A stretch of 64,000 nt of DNA from Smittium mucronatum (GCA_001953115.1 LSSL01007783.1:1-64000), one strand, 5' to 3'; shown: positions 24,501-39,370, counted from the first letter of the stretch. Numbers and translations: made by a program. Notes: generated by a model not told the origin, from the letters alone.

Positions 24501-27500
24501 AAAAAAATTCAATGGTCTTGGATAACTTTGGATTATAATTGGAACTATTCGCATCAATAATAATTTACATTTATAAAAAAAACAAAATTTACTCAAAGCT
24601 ATATATTTTTAAAGTATTATAACTTACCATAGCTCAAAGAATGTTTTATTCTATTTTGCGAAGATACATACATTCTTGTATTAATTTTTTTTTAAGCATT
24701 AAATAATTCTGCAATTCTAAAAATAATTACGATTAGACTATTTTTTATACCTATCAATTAATTTGCGCTTTTAAGTACTTCAAAAATAAATAAAGTAAAC
24801 GTTTATAATTTGAGCTTTAAATTTTATATGAAGCAAAGTTATTTGCAAGCACTTAATGGGATTTTTTAAAATAAACCAATAATAAATTTATAAATCGGTT
24901 CGTGATTTTAAAAGATTTTAGATACACACTAAGCCAAAAAAATATTTCTAAATTTAAGTCTAGAAAATTTAAACAAAATTTACACATTTATAATAATAGA
25001 TTATTTTTTTACACTCTTAAAAATTATCACAAATTTTTGATTCTTTTTAATAAATACTATCAAATAAAAATAATGAAACTCGTGATTTGAATTAGCTAAT
25101 TTTATAATTTTTTTAAAAAAATCAATAATCTTACATGAACGGAGTTTAAATGTTTATTTTCACCTTATTTAAACTTTTTTTTAGAAAATTTAAATAAAAA
25201 TCTCTTACTAAGCCATTTTAGATAATTTTTTAATAGAAAATCAGTAACCTCAAAATTTCTTTGTTTATTTTAGTATTTTATATCCTAAATATAAATTTTC
25301 AAAAATTGATTTAGATTTAAAAAATAATATGTTTTTAGCTTATATTATTATTAATATTTTCCCTTATCAAACTTGATAAACTTTAAATTTCTGAAATTTA
25401 TTTTAAATTAGAGTCAAATTTTTTTTAAAAAAAATCTTTATATTTTATCCTATTCATAGAATTTTTTAAAATTTGAATGTAATTAAATCTAATAACTATT
25501 TTCTTTATATTTAATCTTAAATATAAAGCTTTATAATATAGAAAATGTTGCTATTATTTATTTTTTGGATATATATACAGCTTATAGATTATAAACAACC
25601 AATATTGGATTTATTAAAAACGAGATTTATATAAAATAAATATTTAAAAAATAAATTTAGTACATCTCTATAGCCAATTTATATAAAAATGTGCATTTTT
25701 AGGTAAAAAATCTTTATCAATATGTAAAATTTCTGAATTAAAATCTTTTTTTTTTAAAAAAAAGAAGTGATTTTATTTTAATCTGAAATAATTTAAATAG
25801 TGATTATAATTATAATAGCTGTTATATGTATTATATAAAAATTTTAAAATATTAAATATAAAAATATGGAATTATAAATATAGATTTTTGAAGTTGATGA
25901 AAGCTTAAAAATGATGTAAAAAATTAGAGAGAAAATTTTTTTTGAATAGATCAAAAAAAATGATTCTAGAGATCTTTATTTAATATTATTCTGTTAAATA
26001 GTATGAATGAAAAATCTGTATGAAAATTTTAAATAAAATTTAAAACAATCATAGGTTATGGAAAAATTATTCTATTATATAAGCAAATACAATAAATTTT
26101 TTCAGAGATAGCTGGATTCAAAAGGATTTAGAAATGATCCTGGATTTTAAACAATCAAAAATAGAAACACTATATTATAAAATAAATAAAAAATTATGAG
26201 AGACTTAACAAAAATTTATGTGTCTAATTTTAAATATTGGTGAAAATTAGGATTAAATAATCTAAATTTTTAGATAAATTTAGAAAGAAACATTATTTGA
26301 GTTGATTTAATTGAAAATTTGTTGCAAAACTTGGGAATTAGAGTGATAAATATTATTTATATTAAAAAAATATTGATGGATATATATTATTTAATAAAAA
26401 TAAGTATTTTATTCAGGGATATGGTATATATTATAAAAAAACCTTTTATTAGCAGATAGTAAATATTGATCTATATAAGTTAAATCAATTTTGTTAAAAA
26501 GTAAAAACTCCAAAACCTTTTTTTTTAAAAAATTGTAAAACAAAGTTTTTAATTTATACAAATTTTTAAACTTTATTCAATATAATTTTCCTAAATACTG
26601 ATACCTTTTGATGATTCTTTTTTTATTCCATGGCATTCAAAAATATATAACAATAAATATAATAATATATAGTAAGCAAAAATTGAGCTATTTAGAAAAT
26701 CTGATGGTTAAATTTTCCTAATTTGGATATATTTTTGAAAAATATAGCAATTTTAACATGAAAATAGTGAAATCGAGATGGATTTAAGGAATATATCAGT
26801 ATTTATTCACAATTATTCAAAGATAAATACCTTTTGAAAATTAAGCTAATATAAAATTTGGAAAAACTGTGATTTTAATAAATTCAAAAAAATCATGAAG
26901 TGGATTTTGTAATTAAAGTAACATCATTAATTAATTTTATTTACAAAGATGAAACTATTAATAGCTAAAACAATTTTTTGGCCTAAAAAAGGCAAAAATA
27001 AGTGGTAATAAAATCATATTATGTTACAAAACAAATCCAAAAAAGATTTAAACTTTTGAAAACATTATTTGCATAAAAATAAATATAAAAATGATCAAAG
27101 CTCTTCAAATTTAGGTAAAGAAAATGGTGGGTAGATAAAGCATCATTAATATTATATGTAACACTATTGGACTGATATAGTATTTTTTTTTGGGTGAATA
27201 ATATACACTTATTACAAGTTCTTTATTATGCTTAATTTTATGATATAAATTATAGCTAATTAATATATATATTAAATATTTTTTATTATTAAAATATAGA
27301 CCCAATTATAAATACAATTTTTTCCGAAAAACCTCTATATCAGATTAAAATATTATGTTTTTATAGTATATAGGTAATTTTTTCAATAATAAAAACTAAA
27401 CAATAAAACGGACTCAAATTTTCTTAAAGATATACAATTCGATTAAAAATATTTACGTAATTTTCACCAGTAAATAAGTTATAATGAGATATAAAACATA

Positions 27501-27677
27501 GACACATCAATAAAAATTTAACTTATATTTATTTATATAATAATAAATTGGCTAAATTTTTAGTTTATTAATAGGTTATTTTATGTTTTAAAATTAATTA
27601 TAATTATAAATTAAAATATCGATTTTTTTAAATAAATAATTTGAAAATTATTAATACTTATTGCAAAAATCATTATA

Positions 27678-27773
27678 ATGGATCTAAAAAACAGCCAGAA
27701 TTTATTCGATGATTTTGCTGAAATTACTTTTATTTTAAACACAGTGACCGGTTTAAGAGTCTTTCAAGTTTAA
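27678..27773 (+). pseudogene. Ty3/gypsy-like RT-RNase H connection fragment
   Basis: A 31-codon ATG frame contains LFDDFAEITFILNTVTGLRV, which parallels the gypsy RT thumb/connection block (FI.NFA.IT.PL..L......F). It is isolated in the AT-rich desert with no intact flanking domains. Short, by-eye similarity. Confidence 0.38.
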
Positions 27774-29084
27774 AATTATGTAAATTTTTCTTGGATTTTT
27801 AATCAAAACAAAATTTACAAATAATTATTAATAAGGAATTATTTAAAGAAAAAGATTTAATTAGAGGAAAAAGTATTTTTTAATACTTCATAATATATAA
27901 AACTATCACCCCTGGACTAAATATAATATGAAAGTTAAAAGAAGGAATCTTTTTTACAAATTTAACCAAAGTTAATGAGTAAAATAGATAAGTTGAAAGA
28001 TATATCTTAAAGGTGTTTTTTTAGATACAACCAAAAATATTGGAAATTGATGTGTTTAATATATTTATTTTTTTATATAATATTTGGGTGAATCTTTAAA
28101 ATTTTAACCATCGATCTAATTTCGTTGTTGAGATTTTATAGGGCTAAAAAATACTTTAAAAAGTTTATTCCTAATTTAGCAAATAGTATGCAAAGAAGAA
28201 AAAACGTTTTTTAATTACTAGAAATAAATAAGAAGAAAAAAATTGAAAAGAAAAAAAAATTATTTGTTTATTACTTCAGTGAATCTAATAAATTCTTAGA
28301 TAATTTATTTTAAAACCTCAAATTATTTTTTTTTAATTTACATTGTGTTCAAATAGCTCATATATTTCTAAAAATCAAAAAAATATAAATTTTAGGGTAG
28401 ATTGCAAAATTACTCTTAAAAATAATCGAAAAACGTAGTCGAAATAAATTACCGCAATTAAATAGTTGAAAAATGGAGGAATAAATGCCTAGTATTAAAA
28501 AAAATTAGTTTCAATTTTTAAAATAATAAAATAAATTGATTAACCGAGTTTAGATTTGCCCTAAACATAATTAAGCAATAATAACCCCATTTTCATTAAA
28601 AAATTTCTGAATTTTCTAACTTTTGCCATAAATAAAATTTAATTTATTACAGTGAAATCTGAAACAATAATTAATAAAAAAAAACTATATGCATCTATAT
28701 TTAATTGGATTTTTACTGTTTTTAGAAATATCTTTTAGATGGTATCAAACCTATTGAGTGAAAAATATTTTTAATTATGACCTATAAACTTAATCTGTTC
28801 CAAAAAAAAGAAATTTTGTTCAAAGATGTTTAAGAAGCCTAATCAGCTTGTTATATCTACAAGAAATTGACTCAATAAAAAATTGCATAGATGTTTTTTA
28901 TATAAATAAAAATGAATTTTTCTGTATCGAATTTTTCGCTTATATTACTATACCCTCATAGAAACTATATTCCTAATAAAAAAATAAATAGAAGGGTAAA
29001 ATAATATCTTTTTGTAATTATTTGATTTAGTGTTTTTCTTTTTACTAAAAGTTCTAAAAAATGAATTAATTATTTTTATATTAT

Positions 29085-29205
29085 GTACAATTTTAATATC
29101 GGATAATTTTATTTAAAAAATACAATAAAATGAAAATTTAACCAATTATTATAATACATCCCACTCTAATCTGATCCTTTAGAGGTTTCGCTGCCTCTGG
29201 AAATT
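29085..29205 (-). repeat. Family-2 repeat, degraded copy 5
   Basis: In minus orientation it contains AGAGGCAGCGAAACCTCT, then GAGTGGGATG exactly as in copy 2, followed by CATTTTATTGTATTTTTT, also as in copy 2. The conserved core is diverged and the 3' A tail is indistinct, so the boundaries are approximate. Confidence 0.35.
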
Positions 29206-29340
29206 TTTTCAATGTTTGAGAAAAACAATAATATATTATCAAATTTAAAAGCTCAAAGAAGTTAAAAATAAAATTTAAAAAATTATTTACCACACAAAAA
29301 ATCTTAAATAATATATTTATTAAAGAAAAAAAGCTAAATC

Positions 29341-29561
29341 TTGACTTTTATAATTATGATAGTGCAAAAAACCCCAGAAGGAATACATCTAATGCTTAAT
29401 AAATCAAATTAACCTATTTTTATACATTTTATAAAATTAACGAATATATAAATAGAATAATAGGAATAAAATAGCGATCAGGAAACATAATCTACCAGAA
29501 AACTCAAAACCCCATTGAAATAAAGGTTGTATTTAAAAAAAATTGGGTGAGTAGCTATTAA
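29341..29561 (+). pseudogene. Ty3/gypsy-like reverse-transcriptase fragment
   Basis: A first frame to the TAA at 29410 includes IVQKTPEGIHLMLNKSN, resembling the RT motif V.VKK.DG..R...DYR.LN. The next frame begins T.FYTFYKINEYINRIIG and, after a stop, RSGNIIYQ, resembling T...YPLPRIDELLDRLGG followed by RSGY.QI. The order and spacing fit the fingers/palm of RT with a deletion of the catalytic-strand segment. Two frames and an internal stop mark it as a fossil. Confidence 0.45.
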
Positions 29562-32500
29562 CCCATTTTGAAAATTTTTTTTATTTTAAAATATTAAATT
29601 AACTTATATTTAACAAAATTTTATTAAGAAAATAAGGAATATGTGTTTTTTTTTAGCTTTTCGCTTCAATTTAAAACTTTGCCATTTCGGTATTCCATAT
29701 CCTTGAAAATTATATTTTAAAATAGCTCAGCCAAAAAAAAACCAAAATATGGATGACGAACTAAAAAATTATTATTTTTATGATTAAAAGCCATAAAAAA
29801 TTAAAAAATTCAGAGCTGCGCTAAAGGTAATGCTTGATTTAAAAAAAATATATATTCTAAAAAATTGATAGTGAAATAAAAAAAACTACGTTTCGTTTTA
29901 GATAATTATTAAAATTTTTTTTTTATCAATACAATTTACGATATCATTTTTTAGTTATAAATTTTACTAATTTATTTTGATTAAGTTTGCAATCTGAACT
30001 ATTTTTTATAGATTAACGATTTATTGTAGCAATTTATTTCAATTAAGTTTTATAATTACCTAAATTTAGACTCAATTTTTTAACGAAACAAGAAAGTAGA
30101 TTTTCGGAATGAATATTTAATTAGATAAAAAAAATATATGTTTAAAAAATTCTAAAAAATTCTCATTATATTTATTTTAAAATTTACAAATAGATAGATA
30201 TTATTATATTTAATTCAAATTAAATATTGAAATCGAGCATATTTTTTTTATGTAAAAATAAATTTAAACAGTCGAAATATGAAAAAAAATTTAAATAATT
30301 TATTGTCCAATAAAAAAATCTGAAATTTTTTCATAAATTTAAGACAATTTTTAAACTGGAACTTAAAAAAGCTTAGTATTAATATATTTTATGTCAAGTA
30401 TATGCGGTGGTGTGGTATATTAAAAAATTATTTCAAAAAAAAATCATGTGATAAAAGCTAAAATATTTTGAATACAAGAGCTAATCGGGGGTTCAAAAAC
30501 AGATGAGTATTCTGATATTTTATAAAATTTCAAAATAAAACCAAATGATAGAAATGGATTCTAAATCAAATTATGTTTAAAATTATGCAAAATTTTACTT
30601 TTTCCCGAAAAAATTAGTTTAAATCGATAGGGTGGAGGGATTGGTGAAAAAAAATATTAATTAATTGATATAAATCAAAGTTAATATTGATATTGATTTT
30701 TTTTACAAAAAATTACTGGCCAATTTTAAGAATATTTATTTAAAATGTGAAACAAAAACAGCTTTGAACTTTTATATAAATATATGAAAAGAATGAGTTA
30801 GTATTAATTAAACTTTTATTTATATATTTAGAAAAAATTTCACTTTTAGGATTTATGTAAAATTAATTTTTTCTAAAAATTGGAGCACATTTTGTCTTTT
30901 TATATAAAGAAGAGAATTTTTCATAAAATAATACCCTAACTAAGAAAAATTAAAGTGTGAGTGAAGTTTTTAAGACAGCAGATTGATTTGGTTAAAAAGA
31001 AATTGAAAGTTATCAGCATTTTAAAGTTGTTTGAATTAATTCTATGTAATTTTATTTTTATAAAAAAATGTCTGATTAATATGAGTATTAGAATTATATT
31101 GATGATTTGAATTTTCGAATCATATTAAAGAATTGATATTTTGAATTTTTAATTAATATATATTTGAAAAATAAAACTTTAAGAAAATAATCAAAACGAA
31201 ATTTTTAAAGTTAATTTTATGTCGTAATTTAGAGTAAATTTTTTAATATAAAGCTTTTTTATGAGAAAATTTATTAAATTTTCTGTTAATATTTTATTAA
31301 TTAATAGATTTTGAAATTATTGGCTCATATTTCAGAAAATTTATTTAAAAATTAATATTGGTAAAATTTTAGTGATAAAATTGATTAAATAATAATAAGG
31401 AGAATATATTTTAGTTATCATAAATTCAAAAAAATTGTATTTCTTATTAATATAAATAAAATTAAATGAAAAAATACTGATTTTATGGAATTTTACGTCC
31501 ATAGAAAAATAAATATCCAACTTTTTTTTATCAATAGTAATTAATTAAAAAAGATTTAAAAAAAGAGTTTGAAATAAAGAGTTTTGATAAAAATAAAAAA
31601 TTGGAAAAAAATAAGAGCAATTGACATAATATGATTGGTTTTAAAACATATTTTCTGATTATTTTTTAAATTCCCATTTTTATCTGCACCTCAACTATTA
31701 ACTTATTTCTGAATAATTTCAAAATAGCTTTTAGTTATCAAAATAAGAAAGACACCATCCCTTTATAAAATTAATACAAGATTAGAACAAAAAATAATTT
31801 TTTTAAAGCAGATAAATGTATAAATTTAAACAGATCCTATAAAGCATAACTATATTTTAAAAATAAGTAATGTAATAATGTAATAATTTTTCTGTCTAGG
31901 TTTTAGAATCATTATAAAAAATAAATTCTATTGGTTGAATATATGTGATTCAAAAAAATTTACAAAATGAAAGGATGGTTGTAATTTTTCTTATCAAGCG
32001 TTTGAAAATTTGTAAAAATAACGATACTACGAATTTTCTCCATCCAAATTTATTTGTCTATCGAAAAGTTCACCTTTTTCGCTACAAAGATTTAATTGTA
32101 TAACTTCTTCAAATATAATCTATTTTGCGAAAGTAATAAACTGTTACTAAAAAAAAAATAGAACTAAAATTAAGTCAAGTATTATTAAGAAATAATTTCA
32201 TACATTTATTTAAAATCTCATATATCTAAGTATATTATAGTAAAAAAAAGGTGATATTTTTAGTTTTTACGCTATAGTTAGTACCATTTAGAGGAATTAT
32301 CAAAAATTATAAAACTAATTTAATTACTCAACCAAAAATATATTATTAATTTTTACTAACGAATAAATGTGTTTGAATTTTTTTTTTGGAAATTTATTTA
32401 TTTATGGGAAAAATAAATCCATAAGATATTGATTGATTCAAAAATCTCAAAAAAAAATATTAATGTTAAATAATTAATTATTTATTCGAATTAATTATTC

Positions 32501-34421
32501 AGGATAAAAATTTAGTAGATCTGGGTATTTTAATTATGGAAGAATAATTAATTCTAAAATAAATAAAAAAGCAAAATTGGACATATGTGCTGTACTGCTA
32601 TCTCCAAGTATTACAAAGTAGATATTAGTATTATTTGAGTTTATTCCAGTATTGGAGATAAAAGAAAAATTCAGAATTACATCTATAAATCGCTTTATGA
32701 AACTCAAAATAACTAACCCAATTTATAATTTGAATTCTAGTTTTTTAAGCGAGTTAGATAAAAAAAATTATTTCACACACTGCGAAAATAACATTTTTTA
32801 TTAGCGATAATATTTTTATGATTATTTATAAAATAAATTGGGTATAATAGGAATTATTAATGAAAAAATAAACAATTATAATATAGATATTATATTTAGT
32901 TATAGTCAATCATATTAAAACGTAGCTTGAAAAAATTTATTGAGTTTTTAATTTGCTCAATATTAATTTAAATCCGTAATAATATCTCATTAAAGTATTT
33001 AGTTGTTCAAACTTTCTTTTTTCAAATTTTCATCTTCTAAAAAAAAAATTTATTAATTTACTTCATGAAATCCGATGTGTTTATTTTTTTATAATATAAT
33101 TCTTTTTAAATAAAATATAATTAATATCTATGAATATTAAAAAAAATTAACGAGGCCATCTTTCGGTGTCGAAATTACTAATTTTTCGAAAATGATTCAA
33201 GATTTTTAAATAATTTTTTTTTTTTAATTTCGGGTGTTTCCATAAATTTTGAATTAATTAGTTAAAATTTTAAGCAGATAAGGGAAACTATTAATAAAAA
33301 CATTATTATATCTAAACATGAGAAAATATTTTTTAAAAATCGTCTAAATTTTATTTTTTATTTTTAGCACGAAAAAAAATTATATTATCAAGTAAAAGAA
33401 AATATGCCAAAATGGATCTCTTAATTATTAATAATAATAAAAATATAGTAAATGGTTTAGGCATTAAAAGTCTGGAAATGCTAGTAATATTATTTTAATG
33501 GATTTTAAATCTGGTAATTATTTCTTTGATCTGGAAAATTTATATTAGATGCTTAATAATCTAACAATTTCAGTAAAAAAATGGTCATTTATCATTAATT
33601 TTATTAAAAATTGTATTTATTAGTTTTTTTTTTGTTTTTTATTGATTTTATATAGTAATGATGAAAACAATTTATAAAATTTATAAAATTTATGTATAAT
33701 TGAAAGATATAATCGTGTTAACTTTTTTTCTGTGGATTTCAATTCTTAATTATTAATGTTACATATTTTTTCAATATTAATATAAATCATTTTAATTGAA
33801 TGATGGCAATCTCAGTAAAAAACGCATATATTTTTTTTAAAAAAAAACAAAAAAATTAGATATTATAGAATCAAGCCTGATCCATATTTATGGTAAAAAA
33901 AATGTTAAAAATATTAAAGAGATATAATTAGTCTTTTTAAAGATAATTTTTCGTCATAAAATATAAAATTAAAACAGTTTCCATAGTTTTTTCTCACTTT
34001 AATCGGAAAAATAAACTCTATAAAAATCGGTATAATAAAAATTCATTAAAATGACTTTTTTTTCAACAGAAATGCTCGAGAAAAAAAATTTATATAAAAT
34101 AAAGATATTAGCATACCTCAATAATCGGAGGGATATTCATAAAGATCTTGGATATTTAAATTTTTTAATAAAATCAAAAAAAATTCTATAGGCTCTTTCC
34201 ATGTGAAAAAAGTATCGTAAATTTTGGAGATTTTTCTGTTCTTCAACCCAGAATTTTTATTCTGTAATTTTTTTGGGTCCTTATTCAGTTGATTAAATTT
34301 TTTTCCTTTTCAATATTTATTTCGACAAAGTATTATATATTTTTAAGATTTTTTATTTTAAGATGAGATATAAAATCAATTTCCTGATACCGAATCCAGT
34401 TTTATGGAAAACGCCAACCTT

Positions 34422-34851
34422 TTATAGTAATACTCCAAACCTTAAATGATATTCATACATAGGAATTATTATATAAAGAGGAGATAAAAAGTGTAAAATA
34501 AATTTGAAAGACTTAATAATTGTGCTGAAAAAAATAAAATCATCACTCATAAAGAGGATACATCTTATAAAATATTTATAAATAAAAAAAAAATTTGTAA
34601 CAAAAAACCACGAAATTTCTTTTCTAATCATCGCGACAAAGATATAATAAAATTATAAGTGAAAAATGATCTGATATGAAGAATATCCAGTGGATTAGAA
34701 ACAATTCACTGCAAAAATTAGACTCAAAATTTAAACTTATAGAATTAGAATATCCTGTTATTATTTTGGAGGTGGCATAAAAAAACCATTCATTTTCGTC
34801 TTTATCAACATCTGAGCCAGTAAAAATGATACAGGTGACTACTCCTGAGTA
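34422..34851 (-). pseudogene. Ty3/gypsy-like RNase H fragment
   Basis: On the minus strand a 75-codon frame without ATG (34851 down to 34624) contains FYATSKIITGYSN and, 21 residues on, ISDHFSL. This matches the order and spacing of the RT-RNase H block YASR.L...E.NYS ... TDH.SL. The frame ends in a TAG overlapping the ATG of a second 69-codon frame (34422-34631), which has no recognised motif and may be frameshifted continuation or chance. Isolated in AT-rich DNA. Confidence 0.5.
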
Positions 34852-37800
34852 TTAAATTAAATCTTAATGTAAATTGATGGATGTAGCTTGATTTTAAATT
34901 AATTTTTTTTATTTCAAATACCAATCTGCAGATATCAAATATAAACAAGCTATCTAATTTAACGTTAATCAAGATTAATTTATGTTTCTATCTTTTTAAA
35001 CATTCAAGACTCAATTTAAAGAAGAAAAATGTCAGAAAAAGATTTTTTATACACAGAGACGTTTGAAAATAAATTTTTATTTAATAAAGTGGTATTAGAA
35101 TATGTAAAAATCCTTTCATTGCTAAATTGGAGTTATTTTATTTTATTTTAATGATAATTCAAAATATCAAAAGAAAATATTTTGTTAAAAATGAAAAGTG
35201 GCTTTGAGAAGAATAAATCTTTGGTATGTCGACTAATAATTCCCACAAAATATTCAAAAAAGCTGTAAAAGAGAAACTAACCTTATAATTTTTTTTTAAA
35301 TCCTTAGATTTTCCTAAATTTGAATAAATTTAACAATGATAAAAAAAAAGTTATTGATCTTATATCGAAAAAGAAATATAATGGGTTTATATATAGTGAG
35401 TTAGGGGGGGGGGGTCTATTATAATATAGATATTAAACTCATCCGAAAAAATCGCGTTCATCGTAAGATAATTTTTTATGGAACCAACAGAACTACCATC
35501 AATTTATAAAAGTTTTCTTTAAAATATAGTTCGAAAATCTCGATTTTTTTAAAAAAATTTATTTGAAACTACACATACATGTTTTCAAAAATAAATATTG
35601 GGCTTTTCGCAGGCGTTTAATGTTCCTGGAAAGTATTTTATAATTCAAAAATAAGACCAAATGTTAATTTATTTTTGGTGGAAATATAAAAAATCTATTT
35701 TATTAATATATTCTTTTCAAAAAAAGAATATTTAAGAAAACCCAGTAAAATAAAAATTTATTCCATTTTGGTCGCAGAAGACTTTTAAATGATTTCCTGT
35801 TCAAAATGATCTAAAAAATTGTCAAATCATAAAAAAAACCCCCGTTTAATGTCATAGAATTATAATTAAAAACGCATATTTTTATTGAAACCCCCTCTTA
35901 AATGTCACAAAAAAGATTTTTACTTATTTTTTGTTGATTTTTAATTAAAAAAGAAAAAAGCTCTAAAAGATATAGTTAAAAAAAATATTTAAAAAAAATA
36001 GTTTTAAACTACAGTCTCACATTTAAAATGAATCAGAAAACCCTTTTTGCGAAGTTTTTTATCGGAAGAATCTCTATTACTCATTTGTATTCGTTTTCTT
36101 TTCTCGAAGACCATGAGATAAAAATTGATCTATCTCTTAGATATATTATCATATAATTCGTGTTGAAGATTTTATAATCACTTATCCTAAAAAACAGTTC
36201 AAAAAAAACATTTAAAGTACAATATAGTTAAAATGATATTCTATAGTATCTAAGATTAATGCAAATATTAAATTTAAATTTAAATCAAATATATATATTA
36301 AAATCCAAACCATCTGAAATAGAACTTTGGACTTAGATTTAAACCAGTTAAGTTTCGATTAATTTGATAGAAAAGATAAAATTAACTTGATATCTATGCA
36401 CATTAAATAAGGTGGGAATTCAAATTTTTAGTTTTTGGTAAAAAATTTATATTGATTTTTTTCATTTCTAATAAGTTTTTTTAGTTAAACCTAATTATTG
36501 TATCGATATTTGGTTGAAGATTATATTAAATGAATGAAAATTCCATCGATTCACTCATTAGAATATTTAAAAAGTGGATTTAAATTTCTAGTATTATCAG
36601 CTGATTTCTAAACTTATCGGATTATTAAGCAGGGAGTCACAATTTGTCAGATTGATAAAATCATTGCCACTTATATCTGTGATAATCAAATTTTCATTTA
36701 TCATCATGTTTTTACTTAATAAAAAATTTGTGTATAAACATTTTACTACTTATAATATTTCGGAAATTAAATTTATAATAACAGATATTTATATTTTCCT
36801 TCTTTCTTTAAAATAATTTTTAAACAATAAATTATTTATAGCACTCTTTCACTAAATCACGAAATATGGTTTTGATTCTTTTAATTAATTAATTTTAAAG
36901 CCGTTTTCCTAAAAAATTTAAAAATAAAACAGGAAAAAATATAATTATGATGATTTATTTATTTATTGATTAAATGAGTTTTAATTTTGTCAAATAAAAA
37001 AATAACGGATTTATAAGCGTTATAATTTAGTATAAATTCACAAAAATGGATTATTTTTTTCTCTATTAGGTTAAAATTCATTTTTTTAAAAATGAAAAAA
37101 CATATTTATTATTTATTTATTAATATAATATTTTATGAAGCGAATAGCTTTGAAACTTTTTTTAAAATCAGAAACTAGAAAAAATATATATATATATTTG
37201 ATTAATAGAACATTTCTGTTATTTTTTTTTTACTAAAATTAGACTTGTGTTACTCAGAGGTATTAGAAAAATTTATTAATTAGATCACTAAATTATTTTT
37301 TTGCAAAATTTTATATTGGAATTAAATGAAAAATAAAAATCCCCGATTTTACCAAATATTTATATAAAAACAGCAGAGTATTATTTACATATCCCAATAA
37401 CTTTTTTGAATCATGTTATTGAATTTTAAATTCCTCATTAGATCTGAATTGACTATATTTAACACCAAATCGGTTCAAAAATACTCTATCCTATTATATG
37501 CCTAGAAAAAATTAGGCTTCAATAGAATAATAATAATAATTCCTTTATAAACCACTAAAAAATCTTATTTCAGATCATATCATTACTAAATTCAAAATTT
37601 CCTGTCCCATAACATTTTTTAAACTAAAATCAATAAACTTCTCCCTTAGTTAAAAAAACTTTGACTAAAATTTTTTCTTTAATATCACAACTTTATCTTA
37701 CACTATCAAGACATAAAATATCAAAAAAACATATATTTCGTAGTTTTAATAAATGAAGCATATAAGAAGTAAAAGATATTGTTTCTATAATCATATATCA

Positions 37801-38223
37801 TCATAAATGAGCTTTATAAAATAGAAAAGCTAAAGGAAAGGAAAAATATTTTTACATCACTTCCAGAAAATTTACCCAAAATTTCAATGCCAAAAAAAGA
37901 AGTGTTTTTTTTTATGAATTTTCCCTTTTATTTTTTAAAAAGGGTGTATCAGTACGATTAAAAACCATTAATAAATCTATTCTTAATATTTAAACTTAGA
38001 AATTTTTGGATTTAATCCGATAAGAGTTAAAATTTTAATATTAATGAGAAATTTCATGAACTTTAAACCAAATAATTTGGAAATAATCAAGTTTGTTTAT
38101 GAAAAATTTGAACTTGATTAAATTCGGATCTTTTTTTTTTCGAAGGATTTTTTATATATGAATATATTAATTTTGAACTTTTAATTCAATGATTAACAGC
38201 TTAAAAAAGATAAGGTGTTATAG

Positions 38224-38394
38224 AATAATGTCGCAGTAAACCGTCCGAAAGATTTATTGTTATTAAAAATCCCATTTTACTCAGAGTCTTCTAGTTTATT
38301 TTGCAGCGTATCAATTATAATAGAAAATACCCAACTATCGATAAACTGTGAATATATAGCTTCCGAAAATCGCAAATCTCTTTTGATTAATTAA
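38224..38394 (+). other. Coding-like open segment without start codon, unrecognised
   Basis: 56 codons are open between in-frame stops, with mixed codons and Ser/Leu-rich composition, in contrast to the A/T runs around it. It contains no ATG and no recognised motif. It may be another transposon fragment. Confidence 0.25.
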
Positions 38395-39217
38395 AATTTA
38401 TTAGAAGTTTTTTATTGGTTATAATATAAATTCCCATGTTTAATCTCAAATATACATATTTCTTCAATTTTAAAAAATAGAAAAAACATAAATCGGGTCG
38501 AATTTTTTAAAATCCCGGACTCATTCCAAAAACATATATATCATCTTTTTTTTTAAAATTCCATTTAAATTTTCAAATATTTACATAAATATCTAATATT
38601 AGCTGAGTGATTATATTATTTTTTCCAATTAGTGTAGTGTTTGTTTAATTTTTCTTCTATTGAAATCTTTTTAGTGTTAACGTAATAAAGTATAGTAATA
38701 TTTTATTATATATCAATAATATTAAAGAATTTAACACCAAAAACATAGGGAAAATGCTGATGTAGTAACAATGCTGATTATTTTTCCAAAATTTTAATCT
38801 CTAAAAAAAAGAAGTATTTTTTTAATGCGATAGCAAATTGAAATACATAAAAATGTCCATAGTCTTTGTATAATAAAGTAATTAAAACAATAACTGCTAG
38901 TTCTAAATAAACCGCATCAAATAAGCATTGATTTATTCGCGAAGTAAAGTCGAATTCATGTTTTTAATTCTGTTAAGCATAAATAAAAAGATGAATTATC
39001 AATTAAAATAATATTAGAAATCCAATTTCAAATTGAAATTTTAAGTGAATATTTTAAAGACGATATTTTAGATGTTTTTTTGAAAATAAATAAATATTTT
39101 TCTAATATAGTATATGAAAATTCCGAGATCACCCAGAAATACATTTTTTTTAAAAAAAAATCCAAAGTAAAAGATTTTTATTTGTGATTTTTAAATGTAA
39201 TCGAATTTTAATTTGCA

Positions 39218-39370
39218 TTTTTTTTATTCAGAATTTATACTAAAATCGAATAAAAATGAAAACAAACACTTAAATTTATTTTAATTTATTTTAAAAAAAT
39301 CCAAATAAATTCCTATTCAGTTCCGTTCCACTGCTTTAGCAGCTTCGGAAACACTGAGAATTGGTTCAAG
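39218..39370 (-). repeat. Family-2 short A-tailed repeat, copy 4
   Basis: In minus orientation the head is CTTGAACCAATTCTC, the core is AAGCTGCTAAAGCAGTGG, and the tail ends TTCTGAATAAAAAAAA, nearly the same ending as copy 3. Length is 153 bp. Confidence 0.55.

Noticed and set aside
37540..37660. Possible minus-strand Gag zinc knuckle (KCYGTGNF)
   Set aside because: Only the first Cys and the general spacing agree with CCHC; the other ligands are absent, so it is not supportable.
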